A DNA stretch of 64,000 bases from an uncultured Verrucomicrobiae bacterium (GTDB taxonomy: Bacteria > Verrucomicrobiota > Verrucomicrobiia > Limisphaerales > UBA1096): the NCBI GenBank assembly GCA_937770485.1, contig CALJHX010000018.1:1-64000 (forward strand), given 5' to 3'. Under the pieces are notes generated by a model. That model was given only the letters and a program-made list of their open reading frames with translations. It made no database searches and was not told the origin of the DNA. A program made the position numbers and the translations under genes. Position 1 is the first letter of the stretch, and each line of letters begins with the position of its first letter. This document shows positions 38,929 through 47,679 of this stretch, one piece after another.

Positions 38929-39864
38929 GTGACCCAACCGCTGCGCGTTGTTTTCATGGGAACAGCAGACTTCGCCTGCCCCACCCTCGTCGCACTCAAC
39001 GACACACCCCGCATCGAGGTGGTCACCGTGGTCACCCAGCCGGACCGGCCCAAAGGCCGCCAGCTCATCCCCCACTCCTCGCCGATCAAGCTCGAGGCCG
39101 AGTCACAACACCTCCGCGTCCACCAACCGGAGCGACTGCGCAACGACATCAGTTTCCTCGAGCAACTCGCACCCGACCTGATCGTCGTCGCCGCCTACGG
39201 CCAAATTCTCCCACAGGCCATTCTCGACCTACCACTGCACGGCTGTCTCAATGTCCACGGCTCGCTGCTCCCGGCGTACCGCGGCGCGGCGCCGATCCAG
39301 CACGCCATCCTCGACGGCCAAGCCGGGACCGGAGTCACCATCATGCAAATGGACGCCGGCCTGGACACCGGCGCAATTCTCAGCAAAGCCGCCACCCCGA
39401 TCGAGCCGACCGACAACGCGCAGACACTGCACGACCGCTTGGCCAAGCTAGGCGCAGAACTGCTGCTTGAGACTATTCCACACCACATCGCCGGTGAAAT
39501 CGCAGCCATACCACAGGACGACACCCTCGCCACCCATGCTGCCAAGATTACCCGTAACATGGGCTCTATCGACTGGTCGCAACCGGCGACGCAGCTTTGG
39601 AACCGGTCACGAGCGTTCACCCCATGGCCTGGCGTGTTCACCCGTCTCGATGGCAAACTGCTCAAGCTGCTCGAGATTAAGCCGACCGAAGCCATCGGCC
39701 TTGAGCCGGGCCGCATTGGCCAAGCGGATGCCGACGGCATCGTCGTCGGCTGCGGCAACGGGGCGATTCGTGTCACGCAACTCCAAAAAGAAGGAGCCAA
39801 GCGTCTGGCCGCCGCCGAGTTCCTCGCCGGTACCCCACTGCCGGCAGGCACGCAACTGGGCTAA
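38929..39864 (+). CDS. fmt: methionyl-tRNA formyltransferase
   Basis: A 311-residue enzyme that formylates initiator Met-tRNA. The N-terminal formyl-transfer domain shows [17 protein letters not shown], the catalytic [20 protein letters not shown] motif and [14 protein letters not shown]. The C-terminal OB-like domain starts near residue 205. GTG 38929 gives the normal length. There is no adjacent peptide deformylase gene. It contains two palindromes (39439 and 39716), and ends inside a hairpin that contains a third. Confidence 0.93.
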   Translation: MTQPLRVVFMGTADFACPTLVALNDTPRIEVVTVVTQPDRPKGRQLIPHSSPIKLEAESQHLRVHQPERLRNDISFLEQLAPDLIVVAAYGQILPQAILDLPLHGCLNVHGSLLPAYRGAAPIQHAILDGQAGTGVTIMQMDAGLDTGAILSKAATPIEPTDNAQTLHDRLAKLGAELLLETIPHHIAGEIAAIPQDDTLATHAAKITRNMGSIDWSQPATQLWNRSRAFTPWPGVFTRLDGKLLKLLEIKPTEAIGLEPGRIGQADADGIVVGCGNGAIRVTQLQKEGAKRLAAAEFLAGTPLPAGTQLG

Positions 39865-39895
39865 AAAAGCCGCTTGGCCAATCCGGGCTTTTAGC
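39860..39895 (+). promoter_or_regulatory. hairpin at the fmt-trpB junction
   Basis: GCTAAAA...GCC (39860-39871) pairs with GGGCTTTTAGC (39885-39895) with a two-base bulge, holding the palindrome CGCTTGGCCAAT in its loop. It overlaps the fmt stop and ends 13 bases before trpB. Could be a terminator for fmt or affect trpB translation; unproven. Confidence 0.35.
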
Positions 39896-39908
39896 AGAAC
39901 ATTGCGGA

Positions 39909-41111
39909 GTGCAAACAGTTGCCGAAAAAACCTTGCCGGACGCCAACGGGCGCTTTGGGGAATACGGCGGACGCTACGTCCCCGAGACGCTTATGCATCC
40001 GCTGCAGGAACTGGAGGATGAATATTTTCGCGCGCAGAACGATCCCGAGTTTCAAAACAAGCTGCAATATTATCTGCGCGAGTTCTGCGGACGCCCTACA
40101 CCCCTCTATCACGCTGAGAGGCTCACCCGGGAGCTCGGCGGCGCAAAAATCTACCTCAAGCGCGAAGACCTGCTGCACACCGGCGCGCACAAGATCAACA
40201 ACGCGATGGGGCAGATCCTGCTGGCCAAGCGCATGGGGAAAACGCGAATCATCGCCGAGACCGGTGCGGGACAGCATGGCGTCGCCACCGCCACCGTCGC
40301 CGCGATGTTCGGCCTGGAGTGCGTCATCTACATGGGGTCAGTCGATTGCAAGCGGCAGGCGCTGAACGTCTTTCGCATGCGCATGCTCGGTGCGAAAGTC
40401 GTGTCGGTCGAAGCCGGTCAAAAGACGCTCAAGGAGGCGGTCAACGAGGCGATGCGCGACTGGGTGACGAACGTCCGGGGCACGCACTACATTCTCGGCA
40501 CCGCCTACGGCGCGCACCCGTACCCGATGATGGTGCGCAACTTCCAGCGCGTGATCGGCGACGAGGCACGCCGTCAGATTCTCGAGCAGGAGAAACGACT
40601 GCCGGATCACCTCATCGCCTGCGTCGGCGGCGGCTCTAACGCGATCGGCCTGTTTTACCCGTTCCTCGACGACAAGACGGTGGCGATGACCGGTGTCGAG
40701 GCGGGTGGCGAGGGCATCATCGAAGGCAAACACGCCGCTCGATTCCAGGGCGGCAAACTCGGCGTGCTGCAGGGCACGCGCTCGTTCGTCCTGCAGGACG
40801 AGGACGGCCAGATTCAACTCACGCACAGCGTCTCCGCCGGGCTTGACTACGCCGCCGTCGGCCCGGAGCACGCCTGGCTGCGTAACGCGGATCGCGTCAA
40901 ATACACCTACGCGACCGACACCGAGGCGCTGGCGGCGTTCCAGAAACTGGCTAAACTCGAGGGCATCATCCCCGCTCTCGAGTCGAGCCACGCCATCGCC
41001 GAGGTCATCAAGGCCGCGCCGGGGATGAGTGCCGACCAAATCATCATCGTCAACCTCTCCGGCCGGGGCGACAAGGACGTCGCACAAGTCGCCGAGATGG
41101 GCATGCTCTGA
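39909..41111 (+). CDS. trpB: tryptophan synthase beta chain
   Basis: A 400-residue PLP enzyme joining indole and serine. The PLP lysine is in [15 protein letters not shown], followed by [16 protein letters not shown] and the phosphate-binding [11 protein letters not shown]. The family ending ([10 protein letters not shown]) is present. GTG 39909 starts it, with a GGAG that overlaps the start region. No trpA or other trp gene lies within the window, and neighbours are fmt and a heat-shock-like gene, so the trp genes appear scattered. Length matches TrpB1. Confidence 0.95.
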   Translation: MQTVAEKTLPDANGRFGEYGGRYVPETLMHPLQELEDEYFRAQNDPEFQNKLQYYLREFCGRPTPLYHAERLTRELGGAKIYLKREDLLHTGAHKINNAMGQILLAKRMGKTRIIAETGAGQHGVATATVAAMFGLECVIYMGSVDCKRQALNVFRMRMLGAKVVSVEAGQKTLKEAVNEAMRDWVTNVRGTHYILGTAYGAHPYPMMVRNFQRVIGDEARRQILEQEKRLPDHLIACVGGGSNAIGLFYPFLDDKTVAMTGVEAGGEGIIEGKHAARFQGGKLGVLQGTRSFVLQDEDGQIQLTHSVSAGLDYAAVGPEHAWLRNADRVKYTYATDTEALAAFQKLAKLEGIIPALESSHAIAEVIKAAPGMSADQIIIVNLSGRGDKDVAQVAEMGML

Positions 41112-41142
41112 CGAGCTTGGCCAAGCGCTTGGCCGATCCACA

Positions 41143-41535
41143 ATGAACGAGGCGGAAGAAATGCGGATGGACAAATGGTTGTTCGCCGTGCGCCTTTTCA
41201 AGACGCGCAGCCAGGCGACGGAAGCCTGCCGCACTGGCAAGGTCCACCTCAACGACTCCCTGGCCAAGGCCGCCAAGCCCCTTCGTGTGGGCGACACGGT
41301 CAGCGTCCGCCAAAGCCCTATCACACTTACGCTCAAAGTCGTTGGCCTCACCGAGCGGCGTGTCGGGGCCAAGCTCGTGGCCGACTTTTCCGAGGACAAA
41401 ACGCCCCCGGCAGAGTTGGAAAAACTGCGTCTGGCAAAGCACAACACCGACGACTCCGGCCACAAAAAACCGGGCCGCCCGTCCAAGCGCGACCGGCGCC
41501 TCATCCACCGGTTCACCGACCCCGGTCCGGCATAA
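41143..41535 (+). CDS. S4-domain RNA-binding protein (Hsp15-like)
   Basis: A 130-residue protein with an S4 domain (MRMDKWLFAVRLFKTRSQAT, then GKVHLNDSLAK and VGDTVSV) and a basic tail (GRPSKRDRRLIHRF), the layout of ribosome-associated heat-shock protein 15. In that family it binds free 50S subunits carrying nascent chains and helps recycle them. ATG 41143 follows a tandem palindrome (41115-41137). It ends in direct contact with the next start (TAA ATG, no gap). Confidence 0.85.
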   Translation: MNEAEEMRMDKWLFAVRLFKTRSQATEACRTGKVHLNDSLAKAAKPLRVGDTVSVRQSPITLTLKVVGLTERRVGAKLVADFSEDKTPPAELEKLRLAKHNTDDSGHKKPGRPSKRDRRLIHRFTDPGPA

Positions 41536-42114
41536 ATGAGCACGAACAAAAACAGTGTTGCCGGCGGATTCGCGACGGCTTTTTTTATTGTACTGTGCCT
41601 TGGCGTGATGCTGTTTGTCGATTGGCTCACCGGCGATTCGCTCACGAAACAACTTGGTATCGAACCGCGATCGCTTGGTGGTCTTGACGGAATGCTCTTC
41701 GCGCCCGCGCTACACGGCAGCCGTGATCATTACCTCGCCAACGCCGCACCGTTGATCGTCCTGCTCGGGTTGCTGTTCGCAAACAGCAACTACAAGCCGT
41801 GGCGCTCCCTCTGCATCGTCTGGTTTCTGGGCGGCCTGGGCACGTGGCTGATCGGTCGACCCGACTCAAACCACATCGGTGCGAGCATTGTTATTTTCGG
41901 GCTGGTGACGTTCCTGATTTTCGTATCAGTGTTCTTGCGAAGCTGGCGCTCTGCTGTGGTCAGCTCGGTGGTCTTGATCTTTTATGGGGGGATTCTCCTG
42001 GATGTCCTCCCGCCGCTGCTCAACAGCAGTATGAAGGAAAACGTCTCATGGGAAGGCCACCTCTCCGGCGCCATCTCTGGCGCTATAGCCGCTTGGCGCG
42101 TGCGGAAAAAGTGA
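41536..42114 (+). CDS. second rhomboid-family membrane protease
   Basis: A 192-residue protein with about six hydrophobic helices. The family serine lies in HIGASIVIFGL (usually GASG, here GASI) and the histidine in SWEGHLSGAISG. Both catalytic residues appear kept. It lies immediately after the Hsp15-like gene without a gap, so it is in the same transcript. No N-terminal extension or soluble domain is present. The substitution after the serine makes activity uncertain. Confidence 0.75.
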   Translation: MSTNKNSVAGGFATAFFIVLCLGVMLFVDWLTGDSLTKQLGIEPRSLGGLDGMLFAPALHGSRDHYLANAAPLIVLLGLLFANSNYKPWRSLCIVWFLGGLGTWLIGRPDSNHIGASIVIFGLVTFLIFVSVFLRSWRSAVVSSVVLIFYGGILLDVLPPLLNSSMKENVSWEGHLSGAISGAIAAWRVRKK

Positions 42115-42233
42115 TAGAAGTTTCAAGTTTTTCAGAGACGGCACTCTTGGGCAAAGCGGAAGCTCCGAAGGGGCGGCAGAGCTTCAAGCTTGAAGTCTGC
42201 TCAGTGTACTGTTTGAAACTTCAACCTTGAAAC
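42115..42233. other. convergent intergenic region with inverted repeats
   Basis: GAAGTTTCAA (42118-42127) and TTGAAACTTC (42213-42222) form a long-range inverted repeat, with a perfect palindrome CTTCAAGCTTGAAG at 42182-42195 between them. It sits between the ends of the rhomboid and degQ genes, so a bidirectional transcript end is the likely role. Confidence 0.5.
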
Positions 42234-43733
42234 TCAATCGTACTGCTTGAGCACCTCGAAGCGTTGGCTTCCTTCACTCGTGAGATGCACGATGACGCCT
42301 TTCTTTAAATCCTCCCCCTCGAGCGCGGCCTTGAATGATACGACCGAGTCAACCGGCGTACTGTTGATCCGTGTCACAATGTCGCCGAGCGAGATGCCCT
42401 TCCCGGCAGCAACGCTGTCGTTTTCGATCGCGGTGACAATCACACCCTGTTCGACCTCGACCTCGAAACGATTGGCTAAGTCTTCGTTGATGTTTTGCAC
42501 GGTCATGCCCAGCAGCTTGGCATTAGTGTCGGCTTCTGGCTTGCGCTCGGATCCGCGCATGCGGCTCACTGCTGTGAACTCCTCGGGGAACGCCCCTGTC
42601 TCGACCTCGATTTCCCTGGCCTTACCATTTCGCATGAGGCCAAGGGTTACCGGGTCGCCGGCTTTCTTGAGCCGAAGTTCGCGCTTGAGCTCGTCGGCCG
42701 ACTTTACCCTGTTGCCATCGACTGTTGTGATGACATCGGCCAACTCGAGATCGGAGTTTTCCGCCGGACCGCCGGAGACAAATCGCCGAACGACCACGCC
42801 ATCCTCGACGCCGACGGCCAAGTCACGGTAATCGGCATCCTCACGCAGCGTTGTTATGTTCACGCCGAGCCAGGCGCGGGTCACTTTACCGTCATCGATC
42901 AGCATATCGGCAACGCGCTTGGCCAAATTCACCGGAACGGCAAACCCGATACCAGTATTCATGCCGCGTATGAGAGTGTTGATCCCGATTACCTCGCCGT
43001 AAATATTGACCAACGGGCCGCCGCTGTTGCCGGGGTTGATGCTAGCATCAGTCTGGATGAAATCCTGGTCGAACATCATCTGGTCCGAGAACACGCGCCG
43101 ACCCTTGGCGCTCACGTGGCCGACGGTGACACTGTAATCCAGCTCGTACGGCGAGCCGACTGCGATGGCGAACTCACCAACCTTAGTCTTGTCCGAGTCA
43201 CCCATCTTCGCGGCAGTCAACCCGGTGGCATCAATCTTCACCACTGCGATGTCCGACTCGCGATCGACCCCGAGCACCTCGCCATCGTACTCCTTGCCAT
43301 CCCTAAAAACGATCTGCACCTTTTCGGCGTTCTCGACAACGTGGCGGTTGGTGAGAATGATCCCGTCCTCGCGATAGACCAGCCCCGAACCCTGCCCGTC
43401 GAAAAGCGGCCCACGAGGCCGTGACCGGCGAGGTTGCTCCTCACGTTGCTCCTGTTGGCGCTCAAAATACTTACGGTATTCCTCCGGCAACTGGTCGAAA
43501 AACGGGCTGTTACCATTCGGGTTGCCTCCTCCTCCGAGAACCTGTGGCTTGTTGGCCACTCGCACTATGACGACCGACTGAGAAACGCTCTCTGCCACCT
43601 CGACAAACGCTTGGTTGAGCTGCTGGGCCAGCTTGAGTGCCTCCGAAGGCTCTGCCGCCCAAGCCGGAGAGTTTGCCACCATGCCGACCAGTAGGCTGGT
43701 GCTAAAAATCGTTACTGCTATTTTATTTTTCAT
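42234..43733 (-). CDS. periplasmic DegP/DegQ-type serine protease (HtrA family)
   Basis: A 499-residue exported protease. Signal peptide (MKNKIAVTIFSTSLLVGMVA ending NSPAWA), a Gln/Arg-rich loop, a trypsin-like domain with the triad in LTNRHVV, RESDIAVVKID and GNSGGPLVN, and two PDZ domains (about residues 295-385 and 415-495). This is the HtrA layout for periplasmic quality control. The start ATG at 43733 is followed by a normal signal. The downstream side is a convergent boundary with inverted repeats. Confidence 0.93.
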   Translation of the reverse strand: MKNKIAVTIFSTSLLVGMVANSPAWAAEPSEALKLAQQLNQAFVEVAESVSQSVVIVRVANKPQVLGGGGNPNGNSPFFDQLPEEYRKYFERQQEQREEQPRRSRPRGPLFDGQGSGLVYREDGIILTNRHVVENAEKVQIVFRDGKEYDGEVLGVDRESDIAVVKIDATGLTAAKMGDSDKTKVGEFAIAVGSPYELDYSVTVGHVSAKGRRVFSDQMMFDQDFIQTDASINPGNSGGPLVNIYGEVIGINTLIRGMNTGIGFAVPVNLAKRVADMLIDDGKVTRAWLGVNITTLREDADYRDLAVGVEDGVVVRRFVSGGPAENSDLELADVITTVDGNRVKSADELKRELRLKKAGDPVTLGLMRNGKAREIEVETGAFPEEFTAVSRMRGSERKPEADTNAKLLGMTVQNINEDLANRFEVEVEQGVIVTAIENDSVAAGKGISLGDIVTRINSTPVDSVVSFKAALEGEDLKKGVIVHLTSEGSQRFEVLKQYD

Positions 43734-44083
43734 GCTTCCTGTTGGTTAACTGCAATCGCAATGTTCGTCAGACTTCGATTGAACTCAACCAAAAACGTTC
43801 AATAAAAGCCGCCAACCCCTAAGATACGGATTTCTCGAATTAAAACAACTGAGAGCCAGAAATTTATCCCGAACGACGAAAGACACGAACACACACCAAA
43901 GAACAGGACACGGATGAACGCAGATTGTCAGAATAAATAATAATCCTTGTCCCAGACTGAAACCGCTCACGGCTTACTTTTTCGCACGCATTTCCGGTTT
44001 GTGTCTGGATTCGCTCGACACTCCCCCAGGTTTGTGGATTACTTTGCCGGAGTTTTGTCCGGCACGCGTCGGGCTTTTTGAAG
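43734..44083. other. intergenic region, 350 bp, no gene
   Basis: AT-rich in its first half, no convincing reading frame. It contains GAACAGGACACGGATGAACGCAGATT-like text (around 43900-43925), similar to dispersed intergenic sequence near 29.6 kb. It should contain the divergent promoters for degQ and carB, but I see no clear hexamers. Confidence 0.45.
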
Positions 44084-45874
44084 ATGGACAAGGATTTGTT
44101 AGCCAAAGCCAAGTCGCTCGGGTTCTCCGACCGGCAGATTGCCCACCTCACCCAACGCACCGAAAGCGAAGTGCGGGCCGAGCGCAATGCGCTTGGCCTC
44201 GTGCCGGGATTCAGGCTGGTGGACACCTGCGCGGCGGAGTTCGAGGCGTACACGCCGTACTACTACTCGTCCTACGACCAGGGCGATGACGAGGTGCGGC
44301 CAAGCGACACCAGGAAAGTGATGATCCTGGGCGGCGGACCGAACCGAATCGGCCAAGGCATCGAGTTCGACTACTGCTGCGTCCACGCCGCCTTCGCTTT
44401 GAAGGAGGAGGGCCTCGAGTCGCTCATGGTCAACTCCAACCCGGAAACTGTCTCCACCGACTACGACACCAGCGACAAACTTTTCTTCGAACCGCTGACG
44501 CTCGAGGACGTGCTGCAAATTTATCACCGCGAGAAATGCTGGGGCGCGATCGCGCAGTTCGGCGGGCAGACACCGCTCAACCTCGCGCTGGACCTGCAGG
44601 CCAACGGCGTCAACATCATCGGCACTTCGCCACAGAGCATCGAGCGTGCCGAGGATCGTGAGATGTTCGCCGAAATGCTGCATGCGCTCGAGATCCCTCA
44701 ACCTCCCAACGGCCTGGCCACCAACGTGGCCGAGGCGCTCGAGGCGTCAGCCAAGCTGAGCTACCCCGTTCTCGTGCGGCCATCCTTCGTTCTCGGAGGC
44801 CGCGCGATGCAGATCGTTTACTCCGACGACGAGCTGCGCCACTACATGCGCACCGCTGTCGAGGCCTCGCCGGAGCGCCCGGTGCTGGTGGATAAATTTC
44901 TAGAGGATGCCATCGAGGTGGACGTAGATTGCATCGCCGACGTTGGCCTTCACGATGACCCCGCCGACGCCACCGTGGTTATCGGTGCGATGCTCGAGCA
45001 CGTGGAGTTTGCCGGCGTGCACTCCGGCGACGCCACGATGGTGCTCCCGCCGCACACGCTCTCAGCCGAGCTTATGGACACCATGCGCCGTTACTCCGAC
45101 GCCATGGCCCGTGAGCTAAAGGTGACCGGCCTGATGAACGTGCAGTACGCCATCAAGGACGGCATAGTTTACGTGCTCGAAGTCAACCCGCGCGCCTCCC
45201 GCACCGTGCCATTCGTGAGCAAGGCGATTGGCAGGCCATTGGCCAAGCTGGCGGCCAAGGTGATGACCGGCAGGACGCTAAAGGAGCTTGGCTTCACCGA
45301 GGAACTCATCCCGGACTACTGGGCGGTGAAAGAGTCGGTCTTTCCTTTCAATCGCTTTCAAGGGCAGGATATTTTGCTGTCTCCCGAGATGAAATCAACC
45401 GGCGAAGTGATGGGCATCGATACCGATCTCGGCACCGCCTACGCCAAGTCGCAGATGGCTTCCGGCAGCTCGTTGCCACTCGAGGGGCGGGTGTTCATCA
45501 GCGTCAGCGACGCCCACAAGGCAGAAGTCGCCGACTTGGCCAAGCGCTTCGCCGACCTTGGCTTCAAACTCAGCTCCACCACCGGCACCGCCGCCGTGCT
45601 CACCGAGGCCGGCCTCGAGGTTGAGAGCGTTCCAAAGTTGGCCGAGGGTCGCCCCAACACGCTGGATTTGCTAAAAAACAACGAGATTCATCTCGTCATC
45701 AACACTCCCTCCGGCCAGGCACCGCGTGCGGACGAAATCAAAATCCGCACCACCGCCGTGTACACGAATACCCCGATTATGACCACAATGGGCAGCGCCA
45801 AAGCCGCCGCGGAAGGCATCGCAGCGCTGAAAAAAAACGGCTACGCCGTTAAGCCACTTCAGGAATTCCTGTAG
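44084..45874 (+). CDS. carB: carbamoyl-phosphate synthase large chain, C-terminal half (split CarB)
   Basis: A 596-residue protein that aligns with the second half of CarB. It begins in the oligomerisation domain (LLAKAKSLGFSDRQIAHL, then VDTCAAEFEAYTPYYYS). The second ATP-grasp (carbamoyl-phosphate) domain follows: VMILGGGPNRIGQGIEFDYC, NSNPETVSTDYD, VRPSFVLGGRAMQIVY and VLEVNPRASRTVPF. The C-terminal MGS-like regulatory domain follows (GRVFISVSDAHKAEVADLAK). The N-terminal half, expected as a separate gene, is not in the window; upstream DNA shows no trace of it. Split carB is known in some archaea and Aquifex. ATG 44084 is preferred to TTG 44078. Confidence 0.9.
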   Translation: MDKDLLAKAKSLGFSDRQIAHLTQRTESEVRAERNALGLVPGFRLVDTCAAEFEAYTPYYYSSYDQGDDEVRPSDTRKVMILGGGPNRIGQGIEFDYCCVHAAFALKEEGLESLMVNSNPETVSTDYDTSDKLFFEPLTLEDVLQIYHREKCWGAIAQFGGQTPLNLALDLQANGVNIIGTSPQSIERAEDREMFAEMLHALEIPQPPNGLATNVAEALEASAKLSYPVLVRPSFVLGGRAMQIVYSDDELRHYMRTAVEASPERPVLVDKFLEDAIEVDVDCIADVGLHDDPADATVVIGAMLEHVEFAGVHSGDATMVLPPHTLSAELMDTMRRYSDAMARELKVTGLMNVQYAIKDGIVYVLEVNPRASRTVPFVSKAIGRPLAKLAAKVMTGRTLKELGFTEELIPDYWAVKESVFPFNRFQGQDILLSPEMKSTGEVMGIDTDLGTAYAKSQMASGSSLPLEGRVFISVSDAHKAEVADLAKRFADLGFKLSSTTGTAAVLTEAGLEVESVPKLAEGRPNTLDLLKNNEIHLVINTPSGQAPRADEIKIRTTAVYTNTPIMTTMGSAKAAAEGIAALKKNGYAVKPLQEFL

Positions 45875-46096
45875 GGAATCCAAGCGCTTGGCCCGAAGCT
45901 GCCGAGGATCAATTTCTTCGTCGCTTTCGCGCTTTTCATGGTTAAATAATCTTCCAGCTTCAGGCAAATCAACCCGGCCGGATTCCCCTCTCTCCCTGCC
46001 CAACAAACCGACGCCGCTCTCGTGAGCGCCTTGAACCCGCATTGCGCGTCGGAAAAGCCAACCCAATATTGCAGCCAAGCGCTTGGCCAAGTGGGG

Positions 46097-46945
46097 TTAC
46101 TGGTAGATGGCCCAGGGCTGGGCGAAGCCGGCGAAGCCGTCCGCCGACGGGTCGAACTTCTGGAATGTGTCGCCGTAGTGGGTGAGGTGCATCCGCGAGC
46201 GTAACCCGGCGTCGAGCGTCTTCAACTGATCGTAGGAGGCATGAACCACGCTGGGCTCGTACAGTTGGCAGTCGTGGAAAATGGTGTCCACGTTGTCCAT
46301 CGGCAGGTGCTCGAAGATGAGCGGATCGAACCGCGTGTCGGCCGTAAACAAGACCCGGCCGTCGATCAGCAAGCCGGTGGACCAAAACTTCGAGCCGGAG
46401 TTGTCGCCCTCAGTCGGGATGTGCACGGTGCGGAAGATGAGCAGACGGATGCCCCCGACCTCTAACTCGTAAATCTCACGCGGCGACTTGGCGGTCTGGT
46501 TGGGGAAAATCAGTTCTGCCAAATCCTCGAAGCGGAACTTGCCTTTCTCGTGGTGCTCGCAGCCGCCCCGCAGGGAATGTTTCCAAAGGGTTTCCTTGTA
46601 TTCCCGTGAGAGAATTAGCCGGGGTGTTTTTTTGAGGACGTAGTGGCTGAACAGCAGGAGTTCCTCCAGGCCGCCGATGTGGTCGGCATGGCTGTGAGTG
46701 ATGTGATAGTAGTCAAAATCACCGATGCCGATGCCGCGTGAGGAGAGCACACGCGGAATGGTCGTGCCGACATCCACCAGCAGGGTCACCCCCTGTTTCG
46801 CGATGATCAGGGAGGTCGGGTCGTGTTGCCGGGCAAACGCCGAGCCGACCCCGGGGAAACAAAGCGCGAGCCCCGACTGGCTCGCATCACACAGTCTCTG
46901 CAGTCCATCCGGTGAGCCGTTGGTAATTGTCTGGGTAAACTTCAT
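46097..46945 (-). CDS. metallo-beta-lactamase-fold hydrolase
   Basis: A 282-residue MBL-fold protein. The metal motif is THSHADHIGG, with the later ligand region LFTADTRFDPLIFE and HDCQL and a C-terminal HLTHYGDT. It is closer to the RNase Z/phosphodiesterase branch (long spacing before TADTRFD) than to beta-lactamases. The substrate is unknown. The end of the gene is preceded by overlapping palindromes at 46075-46090. Confidence 0.85.
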   Translation of the reverse strand: MKFTQTITNGSPDGLQRLCDASQSGLALCFPGVGSAFARQHDPTSLIIAKQGVTLLVDVGTTIPRVLSSRGIGIGDFDYYHITHSHADHIGGLEELLLFSHYVLKKTPRLILSREYKETLWKHSLRGGCEHHEKGKFRFEDLAELIFPNQTAKSPREIYELEVGGIRLLIFRTVHIPTEGDNSGSKFWSTGLLIDGRVLFTADTRFDPLIFEHLPMDNVDTIFHDCQLYEPSVVHASYDQLKTLDAGLRSRMHLTHYGDTFQKFDPSADGFAGFAQPWAIYQ

Positions 46946-47100
46946 TCCAAATATTTAACGACGTTTTGCTGGGGAAAGATGTATCCTTTTCGCTCATCAA
47001 TTTGCAATAAAAAATGGTTTATATTGGTGTTGACGCCATGAAAACCGACGAGTAGCGTTCATCTCAACGCCATTATTATAGGCAAAACAATACCAGAACT

Positions 47101-47610
47101 ATGACATCAAAATCAATGAAATGGCTCGGAACCCTCTTGGGTTGCCTGAGTTTGGTAGCCGTGGTCAGCACCATCGCCGAGCCGGTAAACACAAAATGCC
47201 CGTTAAGCGGCAAGGCCGTCAGCAAGGATGCCGCCACATACACGGTTGGCCTCTGTTGTGGCAATTGTCTGGGCAAGTTCACCAAAAATCCGGGTGCCTC
47301 CATTCCCAAAGTCAAGGCCGCCCCTATCAACGACGTGTGCCCATTCAGCGGCGATCCCATCAAAGCCACGGCCAACTACAAGGGCGACCTCGTCGGCTTC
47401 TGCTGCAATAACTGCAAAGGCAAGTTCGAGAAGGACGCCGACAACCTCATCAAGAAGGTGAAAGTCGCCCGAAAGACGGTGAACGACAAGTGCCCGCTGA
47501 GTGGCAAAGCTATTAATCCGAAGAAAACCTACACGGTGGCCTTCTGCTGCAATAACTGCGCCGGCAAATTCAAGAAAGACCCAGCGAAGCATATCGCTAA
47601 GGTCAAGTAA
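47101..47610 (+). CDS. exported protein with three Cys-rich metal-binding repeats
   Basis: A 169-residue protein: signal peptide (MKWLGTLLGCLSLVAVVST), then three tandem units of about 45 residues. Each has CP(L/F)SG(K/D), then a strand, then a CC-x-NC-x-GKF motif: KCPLSGKAV with CCGNCLGKF, VCPFSGDPI with CCNNCKGKF, and KCPLSGKAI with CCNNCAGKF. The pattern resembles TRASH/YHS-type metal-binding fingers. The exported location suggests binding of copper, zinc or heme-type ligands in the periplasm, by inference. A terminator at 47635 ends the gene. Confidence 0.75.
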   Translation: MTSKSMKWLGTLLGCLSLVAVVSTIAEPVNTKCPLSGKAVSKDAATYTVGLCCGNCLGKFTKNPGASIPKVKAAPINDVCPFSGDPIKATANYKGDLVGFCCNNCKGKFEKDADNLIKKVKVARKTVNDKCPLSGKAINPKKTYTVAFCCNNCAGKFKKDPAKHIAKVK

Positions 47611-47634
47611 GCCACATCCGACAACCATTTAAAT

Positions 47635-47663
47635 AACCGCCTCGGAAACGGGGCGGTTTTTTT
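47635..47663 (+). terminator. rho-independent terminator
   Basis: AACCGCC (47635-47641) pairs perfectly with GGCGGTT (47652-47658) and runs into seven T. It ends the Cys-rich repeat gene and lies 17 bp from the end of the convergent lpxA. Confidence 0.9.
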
Positions 47664-47679
47664 GGTTAGACAAGGTCTT

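Noticed and set aside
40338..41645. Open frame antisense to trpB and the Hsp15-like gene
   Set aside because: Runs across two clear genes on the other strand with no family motif.
41536..42114. Second rhomboid as an inactive pseudoprotease
   Set aside because: The GAS serine and the C-terminal histidine are both kept, so loss of activity cannot be claimed.
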